A stretch of DNA of 64,000 bases from Paenibacillus cookii (lineage in GTDB: Bacteria > Bacillota > Bacilli > Paenibacillales > Paenibacillaceae), in the NCBI RefSeq assembly GCF_018333375.1, contig NZ_BORW01000004.1, positions 62,001 to 126,000 on the forward strand, written 5' to 3'. The notes under the pieces were generated by a model that was given only the letters and a program-made list of their open reading frames with translations, had not been told where the DNA came from and did not search any database. A program made the position numbers and the translations under genes. Of the stretch, positions 15,351-23,999 are shown piece by piece. Each line of letters opens with the position of its first letter. Within the stretch, counting starts at the first letter, position 1.

Positions 15351-17603
15351 TTGGAAATTCGCCAGCTTCATTATTTTATGGCGGTCTGCGAGGAGATGCA
15401 TTTTACGAAGGCTGCGGAAAAAATCGGGGTATCCCAGCCGACGCTGAGCCAGCAGATCCGGGCGCTGGAGGACGAGCTGCATATGCCGCTGTTCGACCGG
15501 ATCGGCAAAAAAATTTCGCTGACCGAGGCAGGGGAGCTTTTGCTGCGCAATGCGGAAGCGATCATGGATACGCTGCAAAACGTCAAGGATTCGATCGCCG
15601 ATTTGCGCCAAGTCCACGGCGGGAAGATCAGGGTCGGGATTATGCCGTCCGACCTGGATTACCGGATCACGCAGCTTGTCGTCGATTTTCATCGCGATTT
15701 TCCGCAGGTGAAGCTGATGGTGATCGCGTCGATCGACATTTTGCGGCAGGTCCTTGAAAGCGAAGTCGATATCGGGGTCGGCACGAACGTCCCGGAAACG
15801 GACCGGATTGTCTCGATCCCGCTATGCACCGAGGAGTACGTGCTGACCGTATCGGCGAATCATCCGCTCGCCGGCCGGACAACCATCGATATCCAAGAGC
15901 TCCGGGACGTGCCGATGATCATATATCCCGAAGGTTTCATGGGCCGGGAGTTGGTGGAGGAAGCGGTGCGGCGCCATGGTTTCCGGCTGCATTCCATTTT
16001 GGAAACAAGCTCGGCCACCTCGATCATCAACCTGGTCAGGGAGGGGCTCGGCGCCACCGTGAACGCATCCAAAACTATTTCCAACCACGGAGGTGAAATC
16101 GTGTCGATCCGGATCAAATTATTGCTCTCTTATACGGGCATGCTTGTCGTCAGCCTGCTGGTGTTCGTCCTGACCGCCGGCCTGTTCACCATCGCGGCAA
16201 CGGGCGATATTCACAGCTTGAGGGATTTTTACAAGGTCCATTATCAATTGAACCCCCTCACGGAGCAGGAGGAATCGATTTTTCTGGAATTGAAATACAT
16301 GGCGAAAAACGATCCGGACGGGCTGCTGGACATCAATCTGCTGAAGGATTATGATTTTAAGCTGAAAACCGTTAGGGCAGGACTATACGTGCGCAAGGAA
16401 GACAGCCAGGTATTCGAATCGGGTACGTTTAACCAGCCCGCACTCCATCGCCATCTGCCCCCTTACGATTTGAATAATTACCGGATCCGCAATACGTTTA
16501 ACATCGGGGAACGTTTTTACGCCTACGCGAAATACGATTTCCGCTTTGCGGACGGAACCAAAGGCAGCGTGTTCGTCATCCGCGAACGGAGTCCGTTCGG
16601 CGAAGTGACGCGCAGGCTCCTCCCGGTTTTGATCGTGGCGCTGATCGGCGTGATCGTGGTTGCGAATTTGCTGTTATACCGCTGGATCACCCGCAGCGTC
16701 GTCAGGCCGCTGGACAAGCTGCGCCATTCGGCGGAACGCATCCAGGAGGGGAACCTGCAGTTTTCGCTCGATTTGCGCTCCAAGGACGAGATCGGACAAT
16801 TGAACGAAGCGTTTGAAAATATGCGGAAAAGGCTTCAGGAATCGGTCCGGCTGAGGCTGCAGGACGAAGAGAACCGCAAAGAGCTGATTTCCAACATCTC
16901 GCATGATTTGCGCACGCCCATCACGAACATCAAAGGCTACATTGAGGGCATTCGCGACGGGGTTGCGGATACCCCGGAAAAAATGGACAAATACGTCAAC
17001 ATCATTTATACCAAAGCCGTCGATTTGGACAGGCTCGTCGACGAGCTGTTTCTGTATTCCAAGCTGGATTTAAACCAGGTTCCCTTCACCTTCGATAGGG
17101 TGGACATCGTGCGTTTTTTGGATGACTGCATCGACGAGCTGCATTATGCGATGGAGGAGAAAGGCATCGCGCTGCAATGGAACGAACGGCCGGACCGCGG
17201 CATTCCGGTGATGGCGGATCTTGAAAAATTGAAGCGAACCGTGCTTAATATCATCGGCAACGCCCAGCATTTTATGGACAAGCCCGAAAAACGCATTGCC
17301 GTCTCCGTGCAAGCTTCCACTGAGCGGGTTACCGTCGAAATCCGGGATAACGGCATGGGAATTTCCGCGGAGGACATGCCGCATATTTTCGACCGTTTTT
17401 ACCGGGCGGAACGATCGCGCAATTCCGCGAAGGGCGGCAGCGGACTGGGGCTGGCGATCGCGAGGCAGATCATCGAAGGGCACGGGGGGCGGATATGGGC
17501 GGAAAGCGTACCTGGAGAAGGTACAAGCCTGTTTTTCACCTTGAAACGGACATTGGAAGAAGGGGGCTTGGTGAGCCATGACGGCACGCATTCTCATCAT
17601 TGA
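15351..17603 (+). CDS. LysR-type regulator fused in frame to a membrane histidine kinase
   Basis: A single open frame of 750 codons. Residues 1-250 are a LysR regulator: winged helix MEIRQLHYFMAVCEEMHFTK / GVSQPTLSQQIRALEDELHM, then an effector domain that stops at INLVREGLGATV, about 40 residues short of a normal end. With no stop, the frame passes through a GGAGGTGAAATC ribosome site into a GTG at 16101 that opens a complete 500-residue sensor kinase (MSIRIKLLLSYTGM). The kinase has two membrane helices, HAMP (RSVVRPLDKLRHSAERIQEG), HisKA box ISNISHDLRTPITN, N box NIIGNAQHF, and G boxes RDNGMGIS and GSGLGLAIA. Start is a TTG at 15351. Either a true fusion, or a deletion that removed the LysR 3' end while the kinase is still made from its own GTG. 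The response regulator gene overlaps the 3' end. Confidence 0.85.
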   Translation: MEIRQLHYFMAVCEEMHFTKAAEKIGVSQPTLSQQIRALEDELHMPLFDRIGKKISLTEAGELLLRNAEAIMDTLQNVKDSIADLRQVHGGKIRVGIMPSDLDYRITQLVVDFHRDFPQVKLMVIASIDILRQVLESEVDIGVGTNVPETDRIVSIPLCTEEYVLTVSANHPLAGRTTIDIQELRDVPMIIYPEGFMGRELVEEAVRRHGFRLHSILETSSATSIINLVREGLGATVNASKTISNHGGEIVSIRIKLLLSYTGMLVVSLLVFVLTAGLFTIAATGDIHSLRDFYKVHYQLNPLTEQEESIFLELKYMAKNDPDGLLDINLLKDYDFKLKTVRAGLYVRKEDSQVFESGTFNQPALHRHLPPYDLNNYRIRNTFNIGERFYAYAKYDFRFADGTKGSVFVIRERSPFGEVTRRLLPVLIVALIGVIVVANLLLYRWITRSVVRPLDKLRHSAERIQEGNLQFSLDLRSKDEIGQLNEAFENMRKRLQESVRLRLQDEENRKELISNISHDLRTPITNIKGYIEGIRDGVADTPEKMDKYVNIIYTKAVDLDRLVDELFLYSKLDLNQVPFTFDRVDIVRFLDDCIDELHYAMEEKGIALQWNERPDRGIPVMADLEKLKRTVLNIIGNAQHFMDKPEKRIAVSVQASTERVTVEIRDNGMGISAEDMPHIFDRFYRAERSRNSAKGGSGLGLAIARQIIEGHGGRIWAESVPGEGTSLFFTLKRTLEEGGLVSHDGTHSHH

Positions 17604-18273
17604 AGACGAGGTGACGATCGCCCAGCTGGAACGGGATTATTTCGAGCTGAACGGGTATACCGTCGATTTATGCCATACGGGCGACGAGGGGTTACGGCTT
17701 GCCCTAAGCGGCGAATATAATCTCGTTATCGTCGATCTGCAGCTTCCCGGCGCGAACGGCTTCGAATTATGCCATCAAATCAGGCAGCGCAAAGAGGTGC
17801 CGATTTTGATCGTTTCCGCCAAAAACGAGGAGATCGACAAAATCCGGGCGTTTAACCTCGGCGCCGACGACTACGTCACGAAACCGTTCAGTCCAAGCGA
17901 GCTGGTGGCAAGAGCCAAAGAGCATCTGACGAGGTACGAGCGGCTTCTCGGCAAACGGCCTCCCGCGCAAAAAAACGAAATTCATATCCGGGGGCTCGTG
18001 ATCGACCAAGCCGCGCGGCGAGTGTTCGTGCGCAGCCGGGAGGTGGCGATCACGACCCGCGAATTCGACCTGCTGGAGTTTCTGGCGAATCATCCGAACC
18101 GCGTCTTCAGCAAACAAGAGCTGTTCGAACGGATCTGGGGGCTCGATTCGAACGGAGATATCGCGACCGTGACGGTGCATGTCCGCAAGCTGCGGGAAAA
18201 AATCGAAGCCGATCCATCCAACCCGCAATATATCGAAACGGTTTGGGGCGCGGGATACCGTTTTTCGGTGTAG
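17578..18273 (+). CDS. OmpR/PhoB-family response regulator
   Basis: Partner of the upstream kinase, whose gene it overlaps by 26 bases. Receiver domain (residues 1-115): acidic pair ED at 9-10, phospho-acceptor Asp53 in IVDLQLPG, conserved Lys in DDYVTKPF. C-terminal winged helix with TTREFDLLEFLANHPNRVFS and the recognition segment DIATVTVHVRKLREKIE, ending WGAGYRF. 231 residues, full length. The kinase gene precedes the regulator gene, the reverse of most OmpR-type operons. Target genes unknown; the SLH gene immediately downstream is one candidate. Confidence 0.95.
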   Translation: MTARILIIEDEVTIAQLERDYFELNGYTVDLCHTGDEGLRLALSGEYNLVIVDLQLPGANGFELCHQIRQRKEVPILIVSAKNEEIDKIRAFNLGADDYVTKPFSPSELVARAKEHLTRYERLLGKRPPAQKNEIHIRGLVIDQAARRVFVRSREVAITTREFDLLEFLANHPNRVFSKQELFERIWGLDSNGDIATVTVHVRKLREKIEADPSNPQYIETVWGAGYRFSV

Positions 18274-18360
18274 TCAGTTTCAGGATTTTTCAAAATCGTC
18301 GTTTAGAAAATTTTAATATTTTGTTTCGAAAACGTTAATCCCCGGTTTCTTGGGATTTTA

Positions 18361-18392
18361 GGTGTCTCCTTTATGATATACGTATACACCAA
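18361..18392. promoter_or_regulatory. Inverted-repeat region upstream of SLH gene
   Basis: GGTGT ... ACACC bracket a segment that includes the palindrome TATACGTATA, 30-70 bases before the SLH gene. Possible binding site of the upstream response regulator or another factor; no promoter could be fixed with confidence. Confidence 0.25.
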
Positions 18393-18428
18393 ACAACGAT
18401 TTTTGTTGATTCAAAGGAGGACAACCGA

Positions 18429-19802
18429 ATGAATAAATATTCCACGAAATGGGCGGCGGTCATGCTGGCGGCTGCGCTGGGAACCGCCGCGTTTCCGTTC
18501 AACACGCCGAATGCCGGGGCTGCTTCCGTAAAACTGTCCGCGGAAGAGATACAACAAGCCGTAAACGGGCTGGCCAAACTTCATGCCATGCAAGGTTATG
18601 AGGACGGCTCCATGGGGATTGAAAAGCCGATTACCCGGGCTGAGCTGGCAAAAATGGTCGTGGAGACGTTCGGGCTTCAAGGTAAAGCCGCATTGCCGGC
18701 AAGCTTCGCGGATGCAAGCCCCGGCCCCTGGTTTTATGATTACGCCGCCGAACTTGTCGGACAAGACATCATGCAGGCGAAAGACGGCCGTTTTGATCCG
18801 CGGGGCGCGGTAACGGGCGACGAATTGGTGCAAATCGTATCCAAAGCGCTGAATCGCGATTTGGAAACCGTGGCCTCCTGGGCGGAACGCTTCTATGCAA
18901 AGGGAAGCCATGCCACGCGCGGTCAGGCGGCCTATCTGCTGAATCTGGCGCATGAAGCGATGTCTTCGCCGAACGCGAAGCTCACGAAAGGTCAGGAAAT
19001 GGCTAACATCCTTAGCAGCACCCATTGGCAGGGGACGAGGGTATACGACAAAAACCATAACGACCTGACGAAAGAAAATGCAAACTTCATCGGTCTGGCG
19101 AAATACGATGCGAAGTACGGAAGATATGAATTTTTCGATGCCAAAACAGGCGCAAGCCGCGGCGATCAAGGCACTTTTTTTGTTACGAACGACGGGAAAA
19201 AGAGAATATTGATTTCGGAATCCATGAACTACCAGGCTGTCGTTGACATCACGGAGCTGAACCAGGACATCTTCACGTATAAAAGATGGGGCAAAGACGC
19301 GCAGGGCAACGATGTGGAGGTATACGTCGAACATGTCCCTTACCAAGGGAAAAAGCTTGAATTTACAAGCCCTGACAAAGCGTTGAATTCGACTACCGGC
19401 GATATCGTCAAAGACGTTGACGGGGACCGCATTTTAGGCGGCACGCTTTGGAACGGAACGAAGGTATGGGACGAAAACGGCAACGATGTCACCGCGTTTA
19501 ATTCCAATTTTATAAGCCTGGCGAAATTCGACGACAAAACGAATCAATATGAGTTCTTCAACCTGAAAACAGGCGCAAGCCGCGGCGATTACGGCTACTT
19601 CGACATTGCGCATGAAAATAAAATCAGAGCCCATGTTTCCATCGGTACCAATAAGTACGGCGCCGTTCTGGAGCTTACGGAGCTGAACCCCAATAAATTT
19701 ACTTATAAAAGAACGGGCAAAGACAAAGACGGCAAAGACATCACCGTATTCGTCGAACATGAACCGTATCAAGGCAGCTTGAATCCGAAATTCACGTTCT
19801 AA
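18429..19802 (+). CDS. S-layer-homology protein with two DUF4822 repeats
   Basis: A 457-residue exported protein: signal peptide about residues 1-33 (ending NAGAAS). Two SLH-like segments follow ([20 protein letters not shown] with [17 protein letters not shown]; then [19 protein letters not shown]), which should hold it on the cell wall. The C-terminal half is a tandem duplication of DUF4822: [20 protein letters not shown] to [10 protein letters not shown], and [20 protein letters not shown] to [10 protein letters not shown], sharing [12 protein letters not shown] and LTELN-FTYKR. Good ribosome site AAAGGAGG. Function of DUF4822 is unknown. Confidence 0.9.
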   Translation: MNKYSTKWAAVMLAAALGTAAFPFNTPNAGAASVKLSAEEIQQAVNGLAKLHAMQGYEDGSMGIEKPITRAELAKMVVETFGLQGKAALPASFADASPGPWFYDYAAELVGQDIMQAKDGRFDPRGAVTGDELVQIVSKALNRDLETVASWAERFYAKGSHATRGQAAYLLNLAHEAMSSPNAKLTKGQEMANILSSTHWQGTRVYDKNHNDLTKENANFIGLAKYDAKYGRYEFFDAKTGASRGDQGTFFVTNDGKKRILISESMNYQAVVDITELNQDIFTYKRWGKDAQGNDVEVYVEHVPYQGKKLEFTSPDKALNSTTGDIVKDVDGDRILGGTLWNGTKVWDENGNDVTAFNSNFISLAKFDDKTNQYEFFNLKTGASRGDYGYFDIAHENKIRAHVSIGTNKYGAVLELTELNPNKFTYKRTGKDKDGKDITVFVEHEPYQGSLNPKFTF

Positions 19803-19898
19803 AGGCATTGAATCTAGGGCCGTGAAGCCAACAGGAGCTGTCCCGTACGGCAAGTGCGGATTGTAGACAGCCCGATTCGGTTGAAATAAGCGGAAACG

Positions 19899-19942
19899 AA
19901 AAAAGACGGCATCAGGGAAGGGTCCCTGTGCCGTCTTTTTAA
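19899..19942. terminator. Bidirectional terminator
   Basis: AAAAAGACGGCA..CAGGGA / TCCCTG..TGCCGTCTTTTT between the SLH gene and the convergent lipase gene. Confidence 0.85.
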
Positions 19943-19969
19943 GTACGCCCAGCCGAGCATAGGCATGAT

Positions 19970-20779
19970 TTACTCAACCGGTTTCGGCTCGGACGCGACC
20001 GGGCAAAAGCCGGGATTGGCCAAGCACATCAACTCTGCGAACTGCGGCTGAAGTTTGGCAAGCTCCGCGAAATAGCTGCTGATGACGTGGTTTCCGCCGA
20101 TCGATCCGTTTTGGAATGTCAAAGGCGAAGAAGCGGGAACATGGCTGTAATAATATTTTTTCTCCCGCTTGGGAAGTTTGTAGACGGGCGGCGGGGCGTG
20201 GGTGACGACGTCAAACAGGTTGCAGGCGCGCCAGCTGTTGCGAACGTACTTCGGGAATACTTTTGCGAACGCCGGATCGCCCACCCGAGGAGACCCGTAA
20301 GTAAACACAATCGGGGAGACGAAGCGGGTGTTGGCCGCCACGTCGATTGCGCACAACGTCGCAAGCGCCGCGCCCAGGCTGTGACCGGTAATGTACAGCG
20401 TTTTGTCCGGCGACATGCCGGAGAGCGCGGAGATCACCCGGCTGCGTGCCGAGGCGTAGATGCTTGTAAACCCGCGGTGCGTTAGGCAGGGTTCCTTTAC
20501 GTATTTGAAGTTTTTTTGCGAAGCGATGATGTCCGAAATCCAATTGCCCGCCGAACTGGTTCCGCGGAAAGCGATGATGATTTCCTTCGGAGCGTCAAGG
20601 ATGAAGCCAAAACGTTCCCACACCCCCGTAATGGATTTGGCCTCGATCACGTCCGCGACCGAATAGTTCGCCGGAACGACGAACAAGCCGTCCGGGTTGT
20701 TAAATTGCGCATACGTCTGTCCGCATACCGCCGCGAGAAAAATAGCCCGCTTTTCCTGATCCGATTTTACGCTCAACAC
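19970..20779 (-). CDS. Lipase, class 3 family
   Basis: Alpha/beta hydrolase of about 269 residues. The nucleophile elbow is ITGHSLGAALATL; the strand before it carries KEIIIAFRGTSSAGNWISDI, typical of Lipase_3. Catalytic Asp is likely in ACNLFDVVTHAPP, with the His in GGNHVISSYFAEL near the C-terminus. No signal peptide, so cytosolic or released non-classically. The start is uncertain: GTG at 20779 or TTG at 20776 fit the GGAAGGGAAAGG site, while an ATG at 20803 lacks one. Confidence 0.9.
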   Translation of the reverse strand: MLSVKSDQEKRAIFLAAVCGQTYAQFNNPDGLFVVPANYSVADVIEAKSITGVWERFGFILDAPKEIIIAFRGTSSAGNWISDIIASQKNFKYVKEPCLTHRGFTSIYASARSRVISALSGMSPDKTLYITGHSLGAALATLCAIDVAANTRFVSPIVFTYGSPRVGDPAFAKVFPKYVRNSWRACNLFDVVTHAPPPVYKLPKREKKYYYSHVPASSPLTFQNGSIGGNHVISSYFAELAKLQPQFAELMCLANPGFCPVASEPKPVE

Positions 20780-20985
20780 GCCGATCCCGCCTTTCCCTTC
20801 CATACTATTAGGAATGAGGGGGAGAGGTGCCTATGGCACGGAGGATCAGCGGCCGCGAGATCAGCCGGCGTTTTTTGCCGCAGCCTCATTATAAGGTTCG
20901 GTTTTGTAATACCCGCGGATATATTAAGCATGCGGAACGGCCATTGCATCATGGAAGGCATTTCCTCGCATGGCGGGATGATTGC

Positions 20986-21001
20986 GTCTAAAATTTTAGA
21001 C
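20986..21001. promoter_or_regulatory. 16-bp palindrome GTCTAAAATTTTAGAC beyond the activator gene
   Basis: Perfect palindrome 43 bases beyond the stop of the sigma-54 activator gene. Its 14-bp core (TCTAAAATTTTAGA) recurs at the other end of the proline block (25543-25556). A further GTCTAA half-site lies at 21017-21022. There is no GC stem, so it is not a terminator. Candidate enhancer site for the activator. Confidence 0.45.
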
Positions 21002-21043
21002 ATTCAAAGTTTGACTGTCTAAGAAAGCAAACAATGCCATCGT

Positions 21044-22774
21044 TTACAATTGCAGCCGTTTCAGTTTGTTGTACAGCGTCGCCCTCGATATGCCAAGCTG
21101 CTTCGCGACCGCAAGCTTGTTGCCGCCGGCCGCCTCGAGCAGCTGCTGCAGCAGGTTTCGTTCGTAATCATCGAGCCTTGCCTGGTATAGGGATCCGTTG
21201 ATTTCCTCCCCGGTTCCAAGCGAATCGGGTCCCGGGTCGGCATTCGTATCCCCCGCATAAATGTTGGCCGGCAAATATTCGCGTTTCACCTCGCCGTCCG
21301 TCGAGAAAATGACGAGCCGTTCAATCGTGTTTCGAAGCTCGCGGATATTGCCCGGCCAATCGTATTGCAGCAAATCTTCGAGCACGTCCGGCGGGATGGT
21401 ATGGATATGGCGGCCGTACACGATGGAAAATTCATGCAAAAACGATTGCGTCAGCTCATAAATATCCTCCTTGCGTCGGCGCAGGGGAGGGATATCCAGG
21501 GAGACGACGTTCAGCCTGTAAAACAGATCCTCGCGGAAGGAGCCTTCGGCGATCATCTGTTTCAAATCGCGGTTCGTGGCCGCGACGATCCGGCAATCGG
21601 CATGCTTCAGTTTCGTGCCGCCTACCGCAAAATAATTTTTTTCCTGAAGCACCCTCAGCATTTTGACCTGCATATCAAGCGGCATTTCCCCGATTTCATC
21701 GAGAAACAGCGTGCCGCCGCTAGCCAGTTCGATTTTTCCTTTTTTTCCTTTCGGGTCGGCCCCCGAAAACGCGCCCTTTTCGTATCCGAACAGCTCGCTC
21801 TCGAACAATGCGGCCGGGATGGCCCCGCAATTGATGGCGATGAACGGGGCGTTCGCCGCTTCGCGGCAGCGATGGATCGCTTGGGCGAACAATTCCTTCC
21901 CCGTGCCGCTTTCCCCCTGGATCAGAACCGTCGCTTTGGTCGTGCTGATCTTCCGGATCGCGTCGATGCTTTTTTTGATCGCCGGGCTGGTTCCTTTGAT
22001 AGGCTGGAACGGATCGCTGGAAGGGTTTAGCAGCGCGACTTCCTTTTGAAGGTGATGGACTTTGCTTGTCATATGCAGCAATTCCTGGTGAAGTTTCATC
22101 TGCGTGGTCAGGTCGGATTCGGCGGCGACCGCTCCGACAATCCGGCCATCCAGCATCACGGGGGCCGAGTTAATGAGAACGAACATGTCCGGCCTGGGCC
22201 GATGGAGTTTTTTCTGGACCGATTCGCCGGTCTCCAGCGTTTTCAGCGATTGCAGCCGATCAACGGGAAAAAAATCCGAAGCGGGTTTGCCGATGATTTC
22301 GTTTTTTTGTATGGAGAAAATATGCTCCGCACCGGTCGTCCAGCCGGCCACGCGGCCTTCATCGTCAATGAGCGTGATGGCGACGTCCGGGTTAAGCGCT
22401 TCCAAGGTGGTCGAAAAATAAGCCTCCAGATGCCGATGGGCTGCGACGACAGCCTCGATGACATCGCTGGCCGCGACATAACCCGCCGGTTCGCCGTCCT
22501 GCAGCACGATCGCCAACGAACAGGAACAAAAAGCGGAAGAAATATTCAAGAATGATTCCTCTGCTTGAATCGTCCTTACATCCATGATTCGAAGCCGGCC
22601 GTCCGCTTCCGTCGACGGGGCCAACAAGCCGTATGGACCGGAGGGCTGCTTCACGAAAACCGGGAAATCCTCCGCGACTGGGTGGCCCTTCTGATACAGC
22701 TCCAGGTCGGCAGGCCCGATGATATGGAATGTCGTGCGGATTAAACGTTCCAGACTGGGCAATACGTGTTTCAT
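21044..22774 (-). CDS. Sigma-54-dependent enhancer-binding activator (RocR/PrdR type)
   Basis: A 576-residue regulator that should switch on the adjacent proline genes. N-terminal sensor region (1-120), a PAS domain (about 125-225, LNPDVAITLIDDEGRVAGWT), then the AAA+ sigma-54 contact domain (about 265-500) with Walker A GESGTGKE, the sigma-54 loop GAFSGA, Walker B GGTLFLDEIGEMP and the arginine-finger region FREDLFYRLNVVSLDIPPLR. A Fis-type helix-turn-helix ends the protein (AAGGNKLAVAKQLGISRATL). Its own promoter (22816-22844) is sigma-A type. Adjacent to ProDH, whose promoter is sigma-54 type. Confidence 0.94.
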   Translation of the reverse strand: MKHVLPSLERLIRTTFHIIGPADLELYQKGHPVAEDFPVFVKQPSGPYGLLAPSTEADGRLRIMDVRTIQAEESFLNISSAFCSCSLAIVLQDGEPAGYVAASDVIEAVVAAHRHLEAYFSTTLEALNPDVAITLIDDEGRVAGWTTGAEHIFSIQKNEIIGKPASDFFPVDRLQSLKTLETGESVQKKLHRPRPDMFVLINSAPVMLDGRIVGAVAAESDLTTQMKLHQELLHMTSKVHHLQKEVALLNPSSDPFQPIKGTSPAIKKSIDAIRKISTTKATVLIQGESGTGKELFAQAIHRCREAANAPFIAINCGAIPAALFESELFGYEKGAFSGADPKGKKGKIELASGGTLFLDEIGEMPLDMQVKMLRVLQEKNYFAVGGTKLKHADCRIVAATNRDLKQMIAEGSFREDLFYRLNVVSLDIPPLRRRKEDIYELTQSFLHEFSIVYGRHIHTIPPDVLEDLLQYDWPGNIRELRNTIERLVIFSTDGEVKREYLPANIYAGDTNADPGPDSLGTGEEINGSLYQARLDDYERNLLQQLLEAAGGNKLAVAKQLGISRATLYNKLKRLQL

Positions 22775-22815
22775 TTTGCTGCCCCCTATGCAGGTGATGT
22801 TCTATCGTTAGGGCC

Positions 22816-22844
22816 ATTATACCCAGCCTGTTTTTCGGTGTAAA
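22816..22844 (-). promoter_or_regulatory. SigA promoter of the sigma-54 activator gene
   Basis: Minus strand TTTACA, 17-base spacer, TATAAT, in the short gap between the ProDH stop and the activator start. Confidence 0.7.
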
Positions 22845-22857
22845 TCATCTTTCCATT

Positions 22858-23778
22858 TCACTTAAACATGTTTTTGAGCACCATCCACAAATTCGCCGGT
22901 TTTTCCGCCAGCCGTCTGGTGTAGTAGGGATACCACATGGTTCCGTACGGCATGTAGCAGCGGATGCGGTAGCCTTCCTTGGCCAACCGTTCCTGCTCGC
23001 TCATCCGCAAGCCGTAAAGCATTTGGAATTCAAAGGCATCCTTCGGGATGCCGTTCGCGCGGGCATAATCCTTGACCCATGAAATGATGCGGTCGTCATG
23101 CGAGGCAATGGCGGTGTAAATGCCTTTGTCCAAATGCATGCGGATGATTTTTTTGTAGTTGTCGATCACTTCGCTCATTTGCTGGAAAGCGACCGTTCCG
23201 GGTTCCTTGTAGGCGCCTTTGACCAAGCGGAGATTGACGCCCGCCTCGATGAGCCGTTTGACGTCGTTTTCGGTACGGTGCAAATACGCTTGGATGACGG
23301 TGCCGACGTTGGTCAGCCCTTCCTTGTGGAGGCGCAAAACGATATCGATCGTCGCTTGGGTGAAAGGCGAGTCCTCCATATCGATCCTGACGAAATTTCC
23401 GTGTTTTTGGGCTCGGCTGACGACCGCCCGTATATTGCCGAAGCATGCTTCCGGATCCAGCGCCAGCCCCATTTGGGTCGGTTTCAAGGAGACGTTGGAG
23501 TTCACTTTCCTTTCGGCGATGCCGTCAACCAGCCTGAGATATTCCTCTTTGTACCCGGCAGCTTCCGATAAAGCCTGAATGCCCTCGCCCAAATGGTCCA
23601 GCGTCACCATGATCCCTTTGCGGTTCAAAACTTCGATTTCGTCCAGCGCTTCGCTCAGCGTATCTCCCGCGATGAATTTGCTCGCCAATTTCCTTCCATA
23701 TTTAAGGGACAGCTTCTCGACCAGCTTGTTGCCGGCGATCGAGAGCAGCACCTTTCGGTATAGTTCGGTAGCGTCCAT
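22858..23778 (-). CDS. Proline dehydrogenase (monofunctional, FAD-dependent)
   Basis: Oxidises proline to pyrroline-5-carboxylate, passing electrons to the respiratory chain. 306 residues, normal for the Gram-positive stand-alone enzyme. Family landmarks: VTLDHLGEG, NVSLKPTQMGLALD, FVRIDMEDS, VIQAYLHRTENDV, LRLVKGAYKEP, FEFQMLYGLR and the C-terminal YMPYGTMWYPYYTRRLAEKP. ATG at 23778 behind GAAAGGGGAAAG. A sigma-54 promoter lies 50-70 bases upstream, and the gene is divergent from P5C dehydrogenase. Confidence 0.97.
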   Translation of the reverse strand: MDATELYRKVLLSIAGNKLVEKLSLKYGRKLASKFIAGDTLSEALDEIEVLNRKGIMVTLDHLGEGIQALSEAAGYKEEYLRLVDGIAERKVNSNVSLKPTQMGLALDPEACFGNIRAVVSRAQKHGNFVRIDMEDSPFTQATIDIVLRLHKEGLTNVGTVIQAYLHRTENDVKRLIEAGVNLRLVKGAYKEPGTVAFQQMSEVIDNYKKIIRMHLDKGIYTAIASHDDRIISWVKDYARANGIPKDAFEFQMLYGLRMSEQERLAKEGYRIRCYMPYGTMWYPYYTRRLAEKPANLWMVLKNMFK

Positions 23779-23830
23779 GGATCTTTCCCCTTTCGAAATA
23801 TATCGCTAAACGTTCTTTAACGATGATCCA

Positions 23831-23846
23831 AGCAAAAGGCATGCCA
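23831..23846 (-). promoter_or_regulatory. Sigma-54 promoter of the proline dehydrogenase gene
   Basis: Minus strand TGGCATGCCTTTTGCT: the invariant GG and GC are exactly 10 bases apart, and the rest fits TGGCAY-N5-TTGCW. About 53 bases upstream of the ProDH ATG. Confidence 0.85.
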
Positions 23847-23921
23847 AAAAAGCGGGTACCGCAGGCCGCTCTTCCTGTTTTTGCTTGGTTGCCTCTTCGC
23901 ACGCGCACCGGGAGGGTGGTT

Positions 23922-23937
23922 TGGCACGGATTTTGCT
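23922..23937 (+). promoter_or_regulatory. Sigma-54 promoter of the P5C dehydrogenase gene
   Basis: TGGCACGGATTTTGCT, a perfect TGGCAC-N5-TTGCT element with GG-N10-GC spacing, about 63 bases upstream of the ATG at 24000. It lies back to back with the ProDH element, the two -24/-12 sites being about 75 bases apart. Confidence 0.9.
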
Positions 23938-23999
23938 TGCATACCGTTGTAGAAGCAGGATGAACTATCGAAACCGAAAAGAGAGGATGGTAACGATTT

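Noticed and set aside
20986..21001. Palindromes GTCTAAAATTTTAGAC as transcription terminators
   Set aside because: AT-only stems with no following T-tract would not form a stable terminator hairpin.
20773..21003. Small open frame on the minus strand upstream of the lipase
   Set aside because: No ribosome site, overlaps the lipase start, and no plausible protein features.
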